DNA of 64,000 bases from Polyodon spathula (lineage: Eukaryota; Chordata; Actinopteri; Acipenseriformes; Polyodontidae): NCBI RefSeq assembly GCF_017654505.1, contig NC_054558.1:13015278-13079277 (forward strand), written 5' to 3'. The position numbers and the translations under genes were made by a program. Shown here piece after piece: positions 17,238-29,639 of the stretch (position 1 is its first letter; every line of letters starts with the position of its first letter). The notes beneath the pieces were generated by a model. It did not search any database and was not told where the DNA came from. It saw nothing but the letters and a program-made list of their open reading frames with translations.

Positions 17238-17958
17238 GCTCCACTCGTGTCTCATGAACCCCTCTCTAGATAACGGTTGCGAATGAAAGAGCTTGTTTAT
17301 AAACCTGGACTGTACCGTGCTGAAAGACACACCCCTTTCCAAGTTAGCCTATCAGCAGTTAACCTATTGCTTAAACTATTTAGAGTTAACCATGCAAACA
17401 TAATGTGCCTACCTTGTGTAGTTTGTACGGTTTGCCTGCCTTTGCCATACAGATATATGTTGTATCTTAACTGTTTCATAAGCTTATGCCTAACACTGAG
17501 CGAACTTTAAGTCTGAGATGAGCAATGCGAGAAGTCAGTCGCGAGCCAGCTGTGGTGCTGAAATGTGGCGAGACATGTACTAACCGTAAACATTGAATTG
17601 ATTGCTTTGTATCTGTTTAAAATTGGTCGCTGGATTTTAAAAGTTTTTTTAAGCAACGGTAAAAAAAAAAATAAGATTACAGCTTAGCACAAAAAAAAAG
17701 AAAGTTTGGAATTAACATATTTTACTTCAGAAAGTCGAATGAAATCTTCTCTGTAATTTTACTTTAACATGTTGAATGACATACCACTTTGTAGTTTTCC
17801 ATATAGCCTACTTAACAAAAAACTGACAAATTGAAAAATGTGGCATTTGGAAATCTAACAAGAAATTCTGAACTACTAATATGGCTTCTGGTAGACTTTT
17901 GTGATAACATTTTGTAGTTTCTTTGATTATGTAATGTTAAATAAAACTCTAAATTAAG

Positions 17959-17960
<2 letters not shown>
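17133..17960. repeat. segmental duplication, copy 2 of 1-892
   Basis: The sequence follows the left edge of the window closely, including the V leader and the AT-rich flank, up to a (TA)n array. Beyond the leader there is no gene that I can see. Confidence 0.85.

Positions 17961-17961
<1 letters not shown>

Positions 17962-18044
<83 letters not shown>
17962..18044. repeat. (TA)n microsatellite
   Basis: About 41 TA units. The following stretch to 18,550 is non-coding and contains, at 18,058-18,180, a copy of the sequence left of the orphan leader at about 2,990-3,110. Confidence 0.93.
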
Positions 18045-18048
<4 letters not shown>

Positions 18049-18556
18049 ACAATATCTGCACATGTTAAAAAGCTAAAAAGCAAAACAAGAGCAGATAGTA
18101 AATTTTCATCTTCCTTCTGCGTGCAGGACGGGAGTGGTTGCATCGGTCTGACAATTTTGAGTCTCGCTGTGTACAAGTCTATCTCAACACATGAGAGTTG
18201 CATGACTGCGATGTCTGAACAAATGCAGGCACCTCCTCCTTCTGTTGCTCTGCTCTCATCCGCTGATAAACACTTTAAGAGACAATTTGCATTTGATTTC
18301 AATGGCTTTTACCCAGGCTTCATATCCAGCTGTCAGTTAACAAGTGTTCATGCAATTAAAATAGAGACACTTGTATAACCCATCTTTGCACAGCACAGGA
18401 TAAAGCAATCTGGTTATTTCAGCTATGTATGAAGCTATTGTTCAGAAGTGCATGACCTAGTTAGCCATGCATGCATTGACTGGTGCAGAATTACATGAGA
18501 ATGTGCTGAAAGGAATATACCTATGAATTGTTATTCACACACAGTGCTGTACTACA

Positions 18557-18570
18557 GTGCCACCTGGTGG
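18557..18570 (-). promoter_or_regulatory. CTCF-like motif
   Basis: The minus strand reads CCACCAGGTGGCAC, at the point where the V pseudogene's similarity ends. Confidence 0.45.
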
Positions 18571-18572
18571 TC

Positions 18573-18912
18573 ACAGCTGCAGAATGTATTTGACTCGCTC
18601 TCCCGGGTCCTGACGGTATCACTGCAGGTATATGCTGCTGGAGGCTGAATGGGTAAAATTGCAGTGCATTGTAGCAGACTGGTCTTCTTGTGCATGCAAG
18701 GCAGCAGGCCAATGTGTAACAGAGTCTCGATCTTCAAAACTGGAACCTGTGGAACGGGAATAAGAGGTGATTTTAGGCTACAACACAACAACGTGTGGTC
18801 AGAATTATCATTTTGTAAATTGTTATTATAAAGAGGCCTACAATGTAGCAGTACAGCAAGATATTGTACCTATAATTCCAAGAAGTGTGCACAGAAGAAG
18901 AAGCAGGTCCAT
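18573..18912 (-). pseudogene. TRAV/TRDV: TCR V pseudogene, 5' half only
   Basis: The leader (18,870-18,912, MDLLLLLCTLLGII, donor G|GTACAA) and the V exon from 18,746 join in phase 1: GSSFEDRDSVTHW, first Cys in MHCNFT, then IYLQ followed by TGA where the invariant Trp should be. Similarity to the copy at 62,154 stops after VKYILQ; the second half and the RSS are gone. The shared TGA shows that the stop came before the duplication. Confidence 0.83.
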
Positions 18913-19520
18913 GTCTGCAGGTACTCTGCAGTATTGAATTAGTGCAGTGATGGATATCGATGAGACTACATGTGCTAATAAGTTCTATTCCAGAGCATTT
19001 GGTTAGAAGTTTGAGTCGCCTATTTATTGATATCTCAATATCTCAGGTTCTACTCTGGTCATATGAACAAGGCTACAGATGAATCTGCTCAGCACCACAA
19101 TGTATTTTTAATAACATGTACTGTGTAGAATAGGACAATCTCATGGAACTCTCACTGTGTTCAGTTTTTCTATTTTCTTTTACATTAACATGAATGAATT
19201 AAATAATGGCGTAAACACCTTGAAAAAATATGGTTAATGTGTTTAATCCTGTGTACAGTGTATTCATTATCAACATACATTGCCTGCCTGTACCTCAATA
19301 CATGGGCTGCATTCACACAGATTGACTGGGGACCTTGCTGTTACTGAGACGGAAGAACACAATGTAACACCGCTTATCTGACATCATTTCTTCATGCTGT
19401 GTGCAGGGGTGTCATTCTCATACTGTTTTCATACAGGTAGTGTTGGAAAGCAGCTGCACCAGGAGATATGGCGAGTGGGAGCTGACTGTGAATGAGCATT
19501 GAACACATGATTGTCCTACA
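18913..19520. other. no gene seen; duplicated V flank
   Basis: The first part follows 62,650-62,990 and the second part (from about 19,310) follows 12,290-12,540. I found no coding region here. Confidence 0.6.
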
Positions 19521-19534
19521 CTGCCCCCTGGTGG
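19521..19534 (-). promoter_or_regulatory. CTCF-like motif
   Basis: The minus strand reads CCACCAGGGGGCAG, a full consensus core, 23 bp left of the DIRS element. Confidence 0.45.
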
Positions 19535-19557
19535 GATTGCCTTGAACTGTCGTACAG

Positions 19558-19795
19558 AACGATAGGTTGCAGATGCAACCCCGGTTCCCTGAAAGAGAAA
19601 ATAACCATCAATGATGGGATATCATCACTGAGGTCTAAGCACCCCCCCCCCCACACCGTCAGCTTATAATACCCAGTGCACGCAGCATCACATTCTCCTT
19701 TGCTTCAGGCTGTGAAGGCTTCTGGAGCGACCTAGCGGGTTGATGGTTATTTTCTCTTTCAGGGAACCGGGGTTGCATCCACAACCTATCGTTCC
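19558..19795. repeat. inverted repeat at the DIRS 3' end
   Basis: The arm at 19,558-19,612 (AACGATAGGTTGCAGATGC start) is the near-perfect complement of 19,740-19,795 (ending CAACCTATCGTT). Such complementary terminal and internal repeats are a hallmark of DIRS elements, used for a circular intermediate. Confidence 0.85.
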
Positions 19796-20066
19796 CTTTC
19801 AATTCGAAAATGGGAACAGTGTACCCATGTCGTCGCGAGGGAGAAGGCGCGGCAGCAGAACAGCCTTACGTCATAACGCAACTGCATAGGCGTCCATCTG
19901 CGCATGTGCGGAGCAGCGCCTCAGCGTCTATGCTCGAAATGACACCTGTCCGAAAGGTAGAATTGTCACTACCAAAAATACTAGTCTCTCTACGTGTTCG
20001 TGTTGTCTGGCATGACAGAGTCTAACATAGATGCTCCAAATGATTGAGCAGAGGAACCAAGCACAT

Positions 20067-20602
20067 TCAATCTGTAGAACCTCGTAAATGTATGCAGTGT
20101 AGCCCAACTGCATACAAGAGGGCCCAGGAAGTCGTCATTCCCCTAGTGGAATGCGCCTTCAACTGCCCTGGCGGCAGAAGGTCTGCAGTTTCATATGCTA
20201 ACTTAATAGCATCCACTATCCAATGGGAAAGACGTTGTTTCTGCCTCACTCCTCGTGTACGATCAATATAAAACCATAATGCCCGCACTGGGCAGAGCGT
20301 GTGTAACCGTTCTTCCTCTAGGGAAGAGAAATGGGAGGATGGAACGCCATCAACTCCACCGACTGGTTCACATGGGCCGGGGATATAACTTTTGGCAAGA
20401 AAACCGGATTAGGACGCATGGAGACCTTAGACCCGTCTCCTGCAAAGCGAGTACAAGAGGGATGCGCTGATAGTGCATGTAGCTCACTCCCCCTCTTAGC
20501 TGAAACCACAGCTAGTACAAACACAGTTTTTATAGATGGGAGCTTCAACTCCACATTGTGAACAGGCTCAAATGGGGTCTTGGTAAGGGCTTCCAGCACC
20601 AC
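20067..20602 (-). pseudogene. DIRS tyrosine recombinase fragments
   Basis: Two frames carry the end of the recombinase. The first (20,318-20,602) contains KRGSELHALS with the first catalytic Arg. The second (20,067-20,288) contains LKAHSTRGM, the His-x-x-Arg motif of tyrosine recombinases. A frameshift lies between them and the C-terminal Tyr region was not located. This enzyme would integrate the circular DNA copy. Confidence 0.75.
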
Positions 20603-21174
20603 ATCAAGGAAACCACTATGGAAAACTGGTCCTTTTCAGAGGTCGCAAATGCCTTGCACCCCTTAGGAACTGAGATGCCAAAAAAGGGCATCCTGGTGAC
20701 AACCAATCAATACGTACATGGCAAGCCGATATGGCGGCTAAATACACCTTCAGTGTAGAGGGAGATTTTCCTTCATCTAAAAGCTTCTGAAGGAAGTATT
20801 ATTAGTATTGTAGTATTACTGCCATAGGGCACGATATTGGGTCATAGTCCCACGCCAGACACCAATCTTGAAACGAATACTGGGACCTACTAGAGGGCGC
20901 TCTCGCACTCTGAATGGTCGAAATAACCGCTGTTGACAGTCCTAAGGTGGACAGGCATTCCCGTTCAGGGGCCTAACCCATAGCTGCATCAGCTCAGGGC
21001 TCAGATGCCACAGCCCCCCGTGGGCTTGGGATAAGAGGTCCGCTTGCAGAGGGACTTCCCTCGGGCCACCATGCAAGAGCTGCACCAGGTTCGAAAACCA
21101 TATTCTCCAAGTTCATCAAGGGGCGATCAGAATCACTCTCTCTACACTGATCTTCTCCAAGAAGGCGGGGAGCA

Positions 21175-22696
21175 TCAGTATCGGGTGAAAGGCATACAGG
21201 AGCCCTGTCGGCAACTCGTGGGCAAGTGCGTCGACTCTAGAGGGCTGTCGAGGTCATTTACCAAGAACCACAGCAGGCAGTGCGTGGATGCTTGCGACGC
21301 AAATAGATCCACCTGCGCACTGCCGAACCATTCCCAAATGCGCACTATCACTTGAGGGTGAAGGCGCCTTTCGCCCGCAAGGGGACCTCCTCTGGAGAGG
21401 AGATCCGCTGAGTGATTGGCCTGGCCCAGCAAATAGACTGCCCAGAGGGAGGTTAGATGAGGTTGTGCCCACAGCAATAACTGTGCTACCATCTGGTGAA
21501 GCCACTGAGACCGCAACCCGCCCTGGCAGTTGATATATGCCACAACAGTGGTGTTGCCGACCGCACTAACACGTGCTTCCCTCGAAGCACCGGCAAGAAA
21601 TGCCACAGGGCAAGGTCCACCGCTCTGAGCTCCAGAGCACTGATGTGAGCTGACCTCCAAGGGACTAACCACACTCCACGGGTCACTCTCCATTCCAGAC
21701 CGCTCCCCAACCTCCGTTGGAGGCGTCTGTGGTGATCATCTCAATGCGGAAGATGGGACCCAAGAGTACTCCCTGGCGAATATTGGATGGAACCTTCCAC
21801 CAACTCAGGGCTCTTCAGCAAGTTTGGGAAACCTGTTGCTGACAGTGTTTGTCTCGCTGCTAATGCAGCTGGAAGGCACTGAACCAGGCCATAGGAGGTC
21901 TCTGGTTTAATAAGCCCAATGGGAGTGCTTGAGAGGCAGCAGCCATCAACCCTAGCATGCGCTGGCATAACGTCATACTCACTGTTCTTCTCAACCTGAA
22001 AAGGGAGAGACACTGCTCTACTGAGCCAACTCTCTACGATGATAAAGGTGCTTCCATGGACAACGAGTCCAGATGCAGACCCAGAAACTCGGTCTGTTGG
22101 TTCGGCACAAGACGACTCTTGTCTGAGTTCACCTTCAGACCCAGTCGCTGGATGTGGTCTGTGACCCACACTGTGTGCTCCACCAACTGCTCCCTTGACT
22201 GCGCACAGATGAGCCAGTTGTCCAGATAATTCAGCAGTCGGACACCCTGCACCTGCAGAGGGGCCAGAATGGCGTCCATAGACTTCGAAAAGGTTGGAGG
22301 AGCAAGTGGCTGGCCAAATGGAAGGACAGGAAACTCGTATACCTTGCCCCGAAAGGTGAAACGCAGGTACTTCCTGTGACTGGGACAGATGGGAACATGA
22401 AAGTATGCATCCTTCAAGTCCACGGTGGCAAACCAGTCGCTGTACCGGACAGACTGGATGATGTGTCGGTGCATGAGCATTCTAAGTGATAACACCCGAA
22501 GGTACTTGTTCAGTAGCCTCAGATCCAAGATATGGCGGAACCTGACATCCTTCTTGGGCACCAGGAAGTACTTTGAGTAAAACCCTTGCTCGATTGAAGC
22601 AGGGTCTACTGGCAGGATAGCGTGCCTGCTCAGCAAGGCTTGAATTTCCATGCCCAGGGCTGAAGACTGGTTGTAGTCCTTCACTGTGGTCACCAC
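21175..22696 (-). pseudogene. DIRS reverse transcriptase and RNase H, broken
   Basis: The RT frame (22,034-22,696) runs from FLVPKKDVRFRHILDLR through TVDLKDAYFHVPI and VLPFGQPLAPPTFSK to YLDNWL, in which the second Asp of the catalytic YLDD is Asn. The RNase H part follows in other frames (21,175-21,710): NTTVVAYINCQGG and ANHSADLLSRG. The frameshift between them and the Asn mean it is inactive. Confidence 0.85.
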
Positions 22697-22822
22697 TACT
22701 CCCAGAAGATACGATAGTAACCGATAGCTAAGGTTTTGTGTACCCAGATGTCGTCAGTACATACTTGTCAGAATTGGAGCTGTGGAGGGGTGTAGGGGTG
22801 GATTGGAGGCTGCCTAGATGTC

Positions 22823-23500
22823 TCAGGGCTTTTTGACCTGTGGCCGGTCCTGAGAGGTCTGCACGGGGCCATGATGACGTGGTCTACCACCTCCTCTAGT
22901 ACGCCAACCTTGGTCTGGTGAAAACAGGCTGACTGCGAGTTGCAGTATTATCAGGCTGGTGTGGTGGTGACCTACGCCACTGCTGCTATTGTTGTGGGCG
23001 TTTTGGCTGAAAACCCCAATGCGGCCACATTTGCGCCATCTGCTTAGAAGCCTCCCAGGCCTTAGGAGATCGTTGGAGCATGTCCTCCACCACTGGGCCA
23101 AATGTGTGCCCCGGTGTAATAGGGGCATCTAACAGGGGAACCTTGTCAGGCTCTTGAACTCTTGCTTGCGATAGCCAGAGCTGCCTTCTAGCCACCACCA
23201 ACGAAGCTATGCTCCGTCCCTGCTCCCTAGCATTCACCTGGGCCAGTTTGACCAATAATTGGGCAACTAAACCCAACTCAGTTCGAAGGAACACTGAGGT
23301 TCTTTCTGGGAGGTCCTTAATAATTGCCGGCTGATACACAGTTAACAGGCTGGCCACATTAGATAGCCTGACTGCCTCTGTTGCTGCCAGATAGCCCTTC
23401 TTCAGGTGCACCTCTGTAGTCCTGCATTGCCAGTCAGGGTATGCGGGATCCTTTGTCAAGATTAAGGCTGCAATGCTTAGCCTAGTTGATAGGACGCACA
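22823..23500 (-). pseudogene. DIRS Gag-like region
   Basis: The frame ending near 22,986 contains KDPAYPDWQCRTTEVHLKKG, VASLLTVYQPAI and RRQLWLSQA, in the position and with the general look of DIRS Gag. It shifts frame near 23,000. The recognition rests mainly on its place before the RT. Confidence 0.55.
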
Positions 23501-24006
23501 GCATGCCCCTGCTAAGATCTATTTTTTTTTTTTTTTTTTTTGAATAGATCAAAAAACACGACAACAACCAAAATATATACAATATTAATAAAATATTAAT
23601 ATGTAAAAAAGACGGCCGGCCGAAGGCGAACACTTTGGATAGAAACATTAAAAGAGCAAGCATTGAAAAGTGAAAATAATATAGTTTTAATCGCTCGGGC
23701 AAGCTAACACTGAAGGGGAGGGAAGGGGCAGTAGCCAGCTTCCCAAGCTTAAAGCTAAAATGAGTACAACAGTGTAATACAAGGGTATAAGTGATTCTCA
23801 GAGAGAAAAATACCTACCTGCTTATACCTACCTGGCGGAAAGCAAAGGAGAACGTGATGCTGCATTGGATATTCTAAGTCGACAGGGGGGAGGGCTTAGA
23901 CGTCAGTGCATGCACCAGCCTATCGGCAGCATTGACATAAGCTCTGGTAAATCCTACCGCCTGGGGGCGATATCCCATCCTTGATGGTTATTTTCTAATT
24001 GAAAGG

Positions 24007-24879
24007 GAACTCAGGTTTAAACTTATCATTATTTACTTTGTGTGCGGCAAATGGCAGTGAGTGGGCGGTGCAGGAGAGTAAGAGGAGCACTGCATTCTGA
24101 CACTGCATAGTTCAACTAGAATTATAAGGCTGTGCTATTTTTGTTGTTTAAAACGGTTCAAACATCGCATTTTCTAACTCTGTTTGTTTTTGTTATCAGC
24201 AATGATACCCACCAGACAGGCTTTTTCCAGTGTTAATGAAACCTTTTAACAGGCTTGCAGCTGCTACACACCGACAGCTCTTTATGACGATGCGATTCCT
24301 CAGCCACAACACTCCCTCAGTCTCACTATGGTAATTTATCAATGTGTTTGTACCACTGAATTACAGATAAATGAGAGATGATGATGCAGGGCTCCAGACT
24401 CCACATGGTTACAAAAGCGACAAATGCTGCCTCTTCCTTTAAACGCATGTTTCAATATTCATGAATGCAACATGAAGTTGGTGTGTATATTAAAACATGT
24501 GATAGGATTTTATTTTTTTTTTTATATAAACTGCAGTGCAAAAAGGACAGTAACAATTTGATCGAATGCAAATGCTTGGAAGCGCAGTGAAGTACTGTAT
24601 TAACATCAGCAGATTTAGTTTTTATCTTAACAGCACGCGTCCTAATTACAGTATTTCTGTGTGTTCTGCTTTCATGTAATCATAAGAGCTGTGTGTGTTA
24701 CATGCTGTCAGATCAGGATTTCACTAACATTGCACATGGGAGCTGCAGCATTCTGTTTGCATATTACAACTGGACACAATTAAAGCTGTGCTCACCAATT
24801 CCATACACAACACAAAATTGTGTAACAAAACAACAAAATTTTACTATAAATGGCAGTGTTCAATGTAATGTTTATGGAA

Positions 24880-24884
<5 letters not shown>
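24007..24884. other. no gene seen
   Basis: The first 90 bases complete the block split by the DIRS element. At 24,340-24,430 there is a short sequence also found at 53,000-53,080. No coding region was recognised. Confidence 0.55.

Positions 24885-24965
<81 letters not shown>
24885..24965. repeat. (TA)n microsatellite
   Basis: About 40 TA units. Confidence 0.93.
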
Positions 24966-24969
<4 letters not shown>

Positions 24970-25313
24970 TCAAAATTTATATGTTTAAAGATGAAGATGT
25001 CTCAAAGAAATTTTTTTTTTTCTCAGTGGAAGGATAAGTATTAAAAAAAATAATTTTTTCGAAAAAAGCTACATTTGTTAAAATTATTTTTTTTTTTAAA
25101 TAGCCAACTCCAGACTTCCAAGGTTCCTAGGATCTGCAAATCACCCGCAAAAACCCAGGGTTGTGTGCGGTAAGTACGCCATTTACTGCACACCCTCCTG
25201 TCGTGGGTTATTTCTATATAAATCCTGTTCCATATATTTTAATAATATGTGCTGTGTACAATAAGATAATCCATGTTAGTACATCGAAAAACAGAAAAGG
25301 TAATATACATGGC

Positions 25314-25459
<146 letters not shown>

Positions 25460-25677
25460 TGCCAACTCAGTAATTCTGCTCCACAAAATTCTGAACTCTG
25501 AGCAGTTAGTAATGACCAGGTTTATTTATTCACCTGTTTCATTAAGTTTTGGTCTGGTATTGTATTATTCAGCTATACCTTAAGCCTAACATTACATGTT
25601 GCAATGGCTATGTTTGCTCTTACCCAATAATATATTGTACATTATTTAGAATTATGAGGCTGCCAACATAGTCGTGT

Positions 25678-25691
25678 CCACAAGAGGGCAG
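25678..25691 (+). promoter_or_regulatory. CTCF-like motif, plus strand
   Basis: CCACAAGAGGGCAG matches the CTCF core on the plus strand, opposite to most other sites here. The duplicate is at 63,261. Confidence 0.45.
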
Positions 25692-25953
25692 TATAGACAT
25701 TTGTCAAACAGTTCACTCTTAAAGTAACCATAATTTCATTCTGTGACTCCTGTCAACCAACAATGAAACAGCACAGATACAGAGCCAGTAAGAAAACACT
25801 GTGTATGTTGCAATGTATAAGAACCACTACACATGAAATTAAACTTGGTGTATTGTGCCTCCACATATCTACTCTCAATATCACATACTGCACAGGCACC
25901 TCTGCATTCTCTTCAGTGTCACTGTGTTTGCCTTTCGTTAAGCATCTCTAAGT

Positions 25954-25958
25954 AAGAA

Positions 25959-25997
<39 letters not shown>

Positions 25998-25998
25998 A
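25954..25998. repeat. (AAAT)n microsatellite
   Basis: Eleven units of AATA in a row, absent from the copy at 63.5k, which has a poly-A run instead. Confidence 0.9.
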
Positions 25999-26154
25999 AA
26001 TTGTTTCAGCAGTTGTGACTGCCAAGTACTAGACTAGATTAATAGGAGACCCCCAAATTAAATGCACTTGTGAGATGACTTGCTGTTACTAGGGCATGGT
26101 TATCTATTCATGGAAACCAAGATATTTAATTAACAAGGTGTCTGAGTGGAGTTA

Positions 26155-27420
26155 ATGGGCTATAAGTTCAGGTCTACTTAAATCGCGGTAATGTACGTAT
26201 TTTTTACGAGTTGGTTGCGGAATAAAATTAGGATTTCGCGGACATTTCACGTACCTGTTTAAACAGTATATAATCCTAAATAGACAGTATTTCAGAACAC
26301 TATAAAGCCTAAAAATAGTGGTGCTTGCTTTCTTATTAAAACAGAGTGCTGTCATTTGTTAAAGTCAAGCATGCTGCAGCCCCCTGTGGTTGACTTGCCC
26401 ATGCATTGAGACTGCACGTTCTGCATCCACTTAATTGGTTGGAAGTTATACAGATGTGGAAATCAATTAGAAACAGCCCCAAAACTCGTTTACCCTAGGA
26501 CGTCTAGCATACTTTAATAAAGGCAATATATGTAGCGGGTTCGTTGTCGTTTTGTTTGTCCCATCCAATAATTTATTTTATCGGAACCGATTCAAAGCAA
26601 AGAAAACATGCCTATTCGGGTTTAATATTGTAACTGCGTTTAAAAAGTAAACAGCAGGTTGTTTGGAGCGAGGTGACTGGACCTGATTTAACTTGGCTAC
26701 AACAGGCAGCAATACTTTTTGTCCGCGCTGACTTTCCAGTTTGTTTTCAGAAAGCTGATTATTTTACTTTCTGTTCAGCAACCTCTGTAATAGCCTTTTG
26801 TTTAATGTGTGATTCTAAAGCTAAATAGAGATCACACGTATTTTCTTTAAGTCACATTGCAAGATGTGCAAAACAACTACCCCCATCTGCATGTACAGTT
26901 TCTTTGGGAAATATCTTGACACGATCAATCACCAAAATATACTTTGCGTTTTTTTGCTTTGTCGTCCATTTCTGCTATTTTACCTCCAATGCTGAAAACT
27001 AGATTTTAGCAACCTAATTCAAAACAATGCAGCACGTCCCACCCCCTAATTACAGAAAAGCCAGTACAGACTCACTGATAAGCTGATTAAAACATCGTTG
27101 TCTTTTCAACAGTAAACAAGAACGTTAACTGGAGAATTTTTTTGGAAATGTTTTTTTTTTAAGGAGTTTTTTTTTTTTTTTGCCAAAGTGCACTACACAC
27201 AGGACGGCGAAAGGATTGAAACAAAAGCCCATGTACAGAAGGAAGATACGTAGTTTGCGTGGCTTGCGTTGTGCAATAGTTCATTTAAACAAGTTTTTTT
27301 TTTTTTTTTTTTCTCTCCGTACTTGTCCGGAATACATTGTCCCCTAAAACAGGTAAATTTCGCGGTGACCCAACAATTTCACGATTTCTGCGAAATCGCG
27401 ATTTAGGTAGACTCCTAGCT
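26155..27420. mobile_element. non-autonomous inverted-repeat element
   Basis: The paired block at 63,719 lacks these 1.27 kb. The ends carry inverted motifs: GTCTACTTAAATCGCG at 26,173 and, as complement, GTCTACCTAAATCGCG ending at about 27,412. No open frame of note lies inside. Superfamily and exact ends are uncertain; both inverted motifs are near but not at the breakpoints. Confidence 0.65.
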
Positions 27421-28094
27421 GTAAGTATCTAAACTCTATTCAACCTGTATTCCTAGGAAATGCATGACGTTTTGAGGAGGGACTTCACTTATGGGATGAC
27501 CTTTTATGAAATGCCTGGTGTTTGAGAAGTGTAGCTATCAGGGACACAGATCTAGTGTTGTGTCTCTTCGTGAAAAGACTTCAGTTCATCCTTTATTCAA
27601 GGACAGATTTTAGAGGAAGGGGATTTATGTGTTGCTCCATCTATAACAATATATAGTTTATAGTTTAGAGAACGTTCTACAGTGATATGGGTAGTTTTAA
27701 CATCATCCTCTGCAATGCTAAAATGCAGAAGTAAAACACACCAGGTTGTTTAGAAGCACATTGTAATGTTTTTAATAATCCTGATAATAATGTTAGATAT
27801 CAATTTCAAGTGCAAGGTAGAAGAAAGAACTTCTACTATCTTTGCAGATACTGAGGGTATGAAGTGCTGGGTGCACCTGGAAAGCTTGTCCATTCATTGC
27901 AATTCGTGGCTTTGTCTCATCAATACAACAGTCTACTGTCTTATCTAATGTTACTGGACTGCACTTTGGTACATTCAGAACAAAAGGGTTTCTAGCATTA
28001 AAATAAAATATATTTTCAATAAAACTGCAGGGTCAAATTTAAGAGATGCATAGTGCATAGCGTAGTTCTGTTTGTAGAGGAGAACTGAGTACAT

Positions 28095-28098
<4 letters not shown>

Positions 28099-28175
<77 letters not shown>
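28099..28175. repeat. (TTA)n microsatellite
   Basis: About 25 TTA units. Confidence 0.93.
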
Positions 28176-28722
28176 GCTATGTTTCTGTATGTCAAAGAAT
28201 GTTTTTAAAATTATTCCAGAATGAAACCCTGCTGCCAATAGGCTTTTTAAACATAACCCCAGTGGAATACTTGTTACAATGGCTGACGTTTGACCCCAGA
28301 ATGGAACATTCATTTTCTAGAATGTAGATGTCATTCCACCATCATTGTACTATAGTGTTCTAGATTTTGGAAATGTAAGTTTCAAGAGTGGAACACCTGG
28401 TGTGGGTGAGCAAGTGACTGGTATGAGTAACATCCTCCCATGGGTCAAAATGCATCGAATTCAAGAGACAAACTGAAGAATCATGTCTGAAGAATGTAAT
28501 AAATATCTTATTCTTCAATTTGTTGGTTTAAACACTGTTCTTGTTTCTATTGGTATCTACAGAATCAACAATGCTGCAGTGAGGTTCAGACAATGTCAGT
28601 TTTACCATGCAATCTGAGAAAGGTTCATTTAAAAAAATGACACATTAAACATCACAGCTGCTTGCCACAGTTTAAAGCATTCACATTTCCAATGCAATGC
28701 TGAAGTGCAAAGAGCAGCAGAT

Positions 28723-28761
28723 GGTTGTTGCAGGGCGAGGTGTAGAGTTCCTGTGACTGTG
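28723..28761 (-). other. V-gene recombination signal (23-RSS)
   Basis: Heptamer CACAGTC (28,755-28,761), 23-bp spacer, nonamer GCAACAACC (28,723-28,731). Confidence 0.8.
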
Positions 28762-29230
28762 GGCCTCAGAGCACAGTAATACACTGCAGAGTCACTGAGC
28801 TCACACTGCTGTATTCTCAAAGGCACTGTTTGGCTGCTGGGGTTCAGCTCAGCTGAGAAATGGGCTGGAAACTCACTTGAGGGATCATTCAGATGCTGGT
28901 TGGTGTTCAGTATATATTCAAGAGATTCCCCAGGGCTTTGTTTATACCAGTACGGATAAGGGCTGCTGTCTGTTGTATTATATTGACAGGTTAATATTGG
29001 CTCATTCCCTTCAGGTGTCAATATCTCAGCTGGAGAATGTGCCACTGAATCTGCAAGACTTTTCTCTGAAATACAGTTCAATAAATCCATGTTAAAGATA
29101 TAGAATATCCATGTGCTCCTATGTGAATAATGCGAGTATTTGAATTGAGACCAAGCCCTGCATACACAACTATCAGAATGAGCAGAAGAGCTGTAATGAG
29201 AACACTGCACAGCTGATTTCCTTGCCCCAT
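28762..29230 (-). CDS. TRAV/TRDV: TCR alpha/delta V gene, V exon intact, leader donor lost
   Basis: The V exon (28,762-29,065, acceptor TGTATTTCAG) has DSVAHSPAEILTPEG, first Cys in ILTCQY, Trp in YPYWYKQ and DSAVYYCALRP, followed by an RSS. The leader (29,170-29,230) begins MGQGNQLCSVLI and has a long hydrophobic core. At the phase-1 border, where the related leader at 3,114 reads G|GTGTGT, this copy reads G|TTGTGT. The donor GT is therefore changed to TT. Unless another donor is used, the leader cannot be spliced correctly, so I would class it as an open but probably non-functional V gene. Confidence 0.8.
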
Positions 29231-29538
29231 GCTCAGTGCCTGTGTGAGTGCAGAATGAGGAGAGCTGGAAGATGAGACAGAAGCTGCACACGTGACCGAT
29301 GATGCAGGTGAGAACTATTCCACACTGGAGTGTTCACTGGAAACATGATGATATGAAAAGACACGAGTGATGTGCACTTGAAGCAGCTGCAGTGTGAAGC
29401 AGGATTACTTTACCAAATAAAAGCACTATTTATAATTAGTAGAATGATAATAGAATGCCATTGTGTTGATTGTGCGAGTCCAACTCCATAAGGTACTAAT
29501 TTTGACAGCAATCTCATCCACTCTGAGTGACGGCACGC

Positions 29539-29639
<101 letters not shown>

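Larger units (their letters stand above)
19561..24006 (-). mobile_element. DIRS tyrosine-recombinase retrotransposon, decayed
   Basis: Gag, reverse transcriptase with RNase H, and a tyrosine recombinase follow each other on the minus strand. The ends carry the inverted DIRS repeats. The empty site at 12,540 gives the borders: the host reads CAGAAC|TCAGG, and GAAC is present at both ends. Frames are broken by stops and shifts, so it is not autonomous. Confidence 0.9.
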
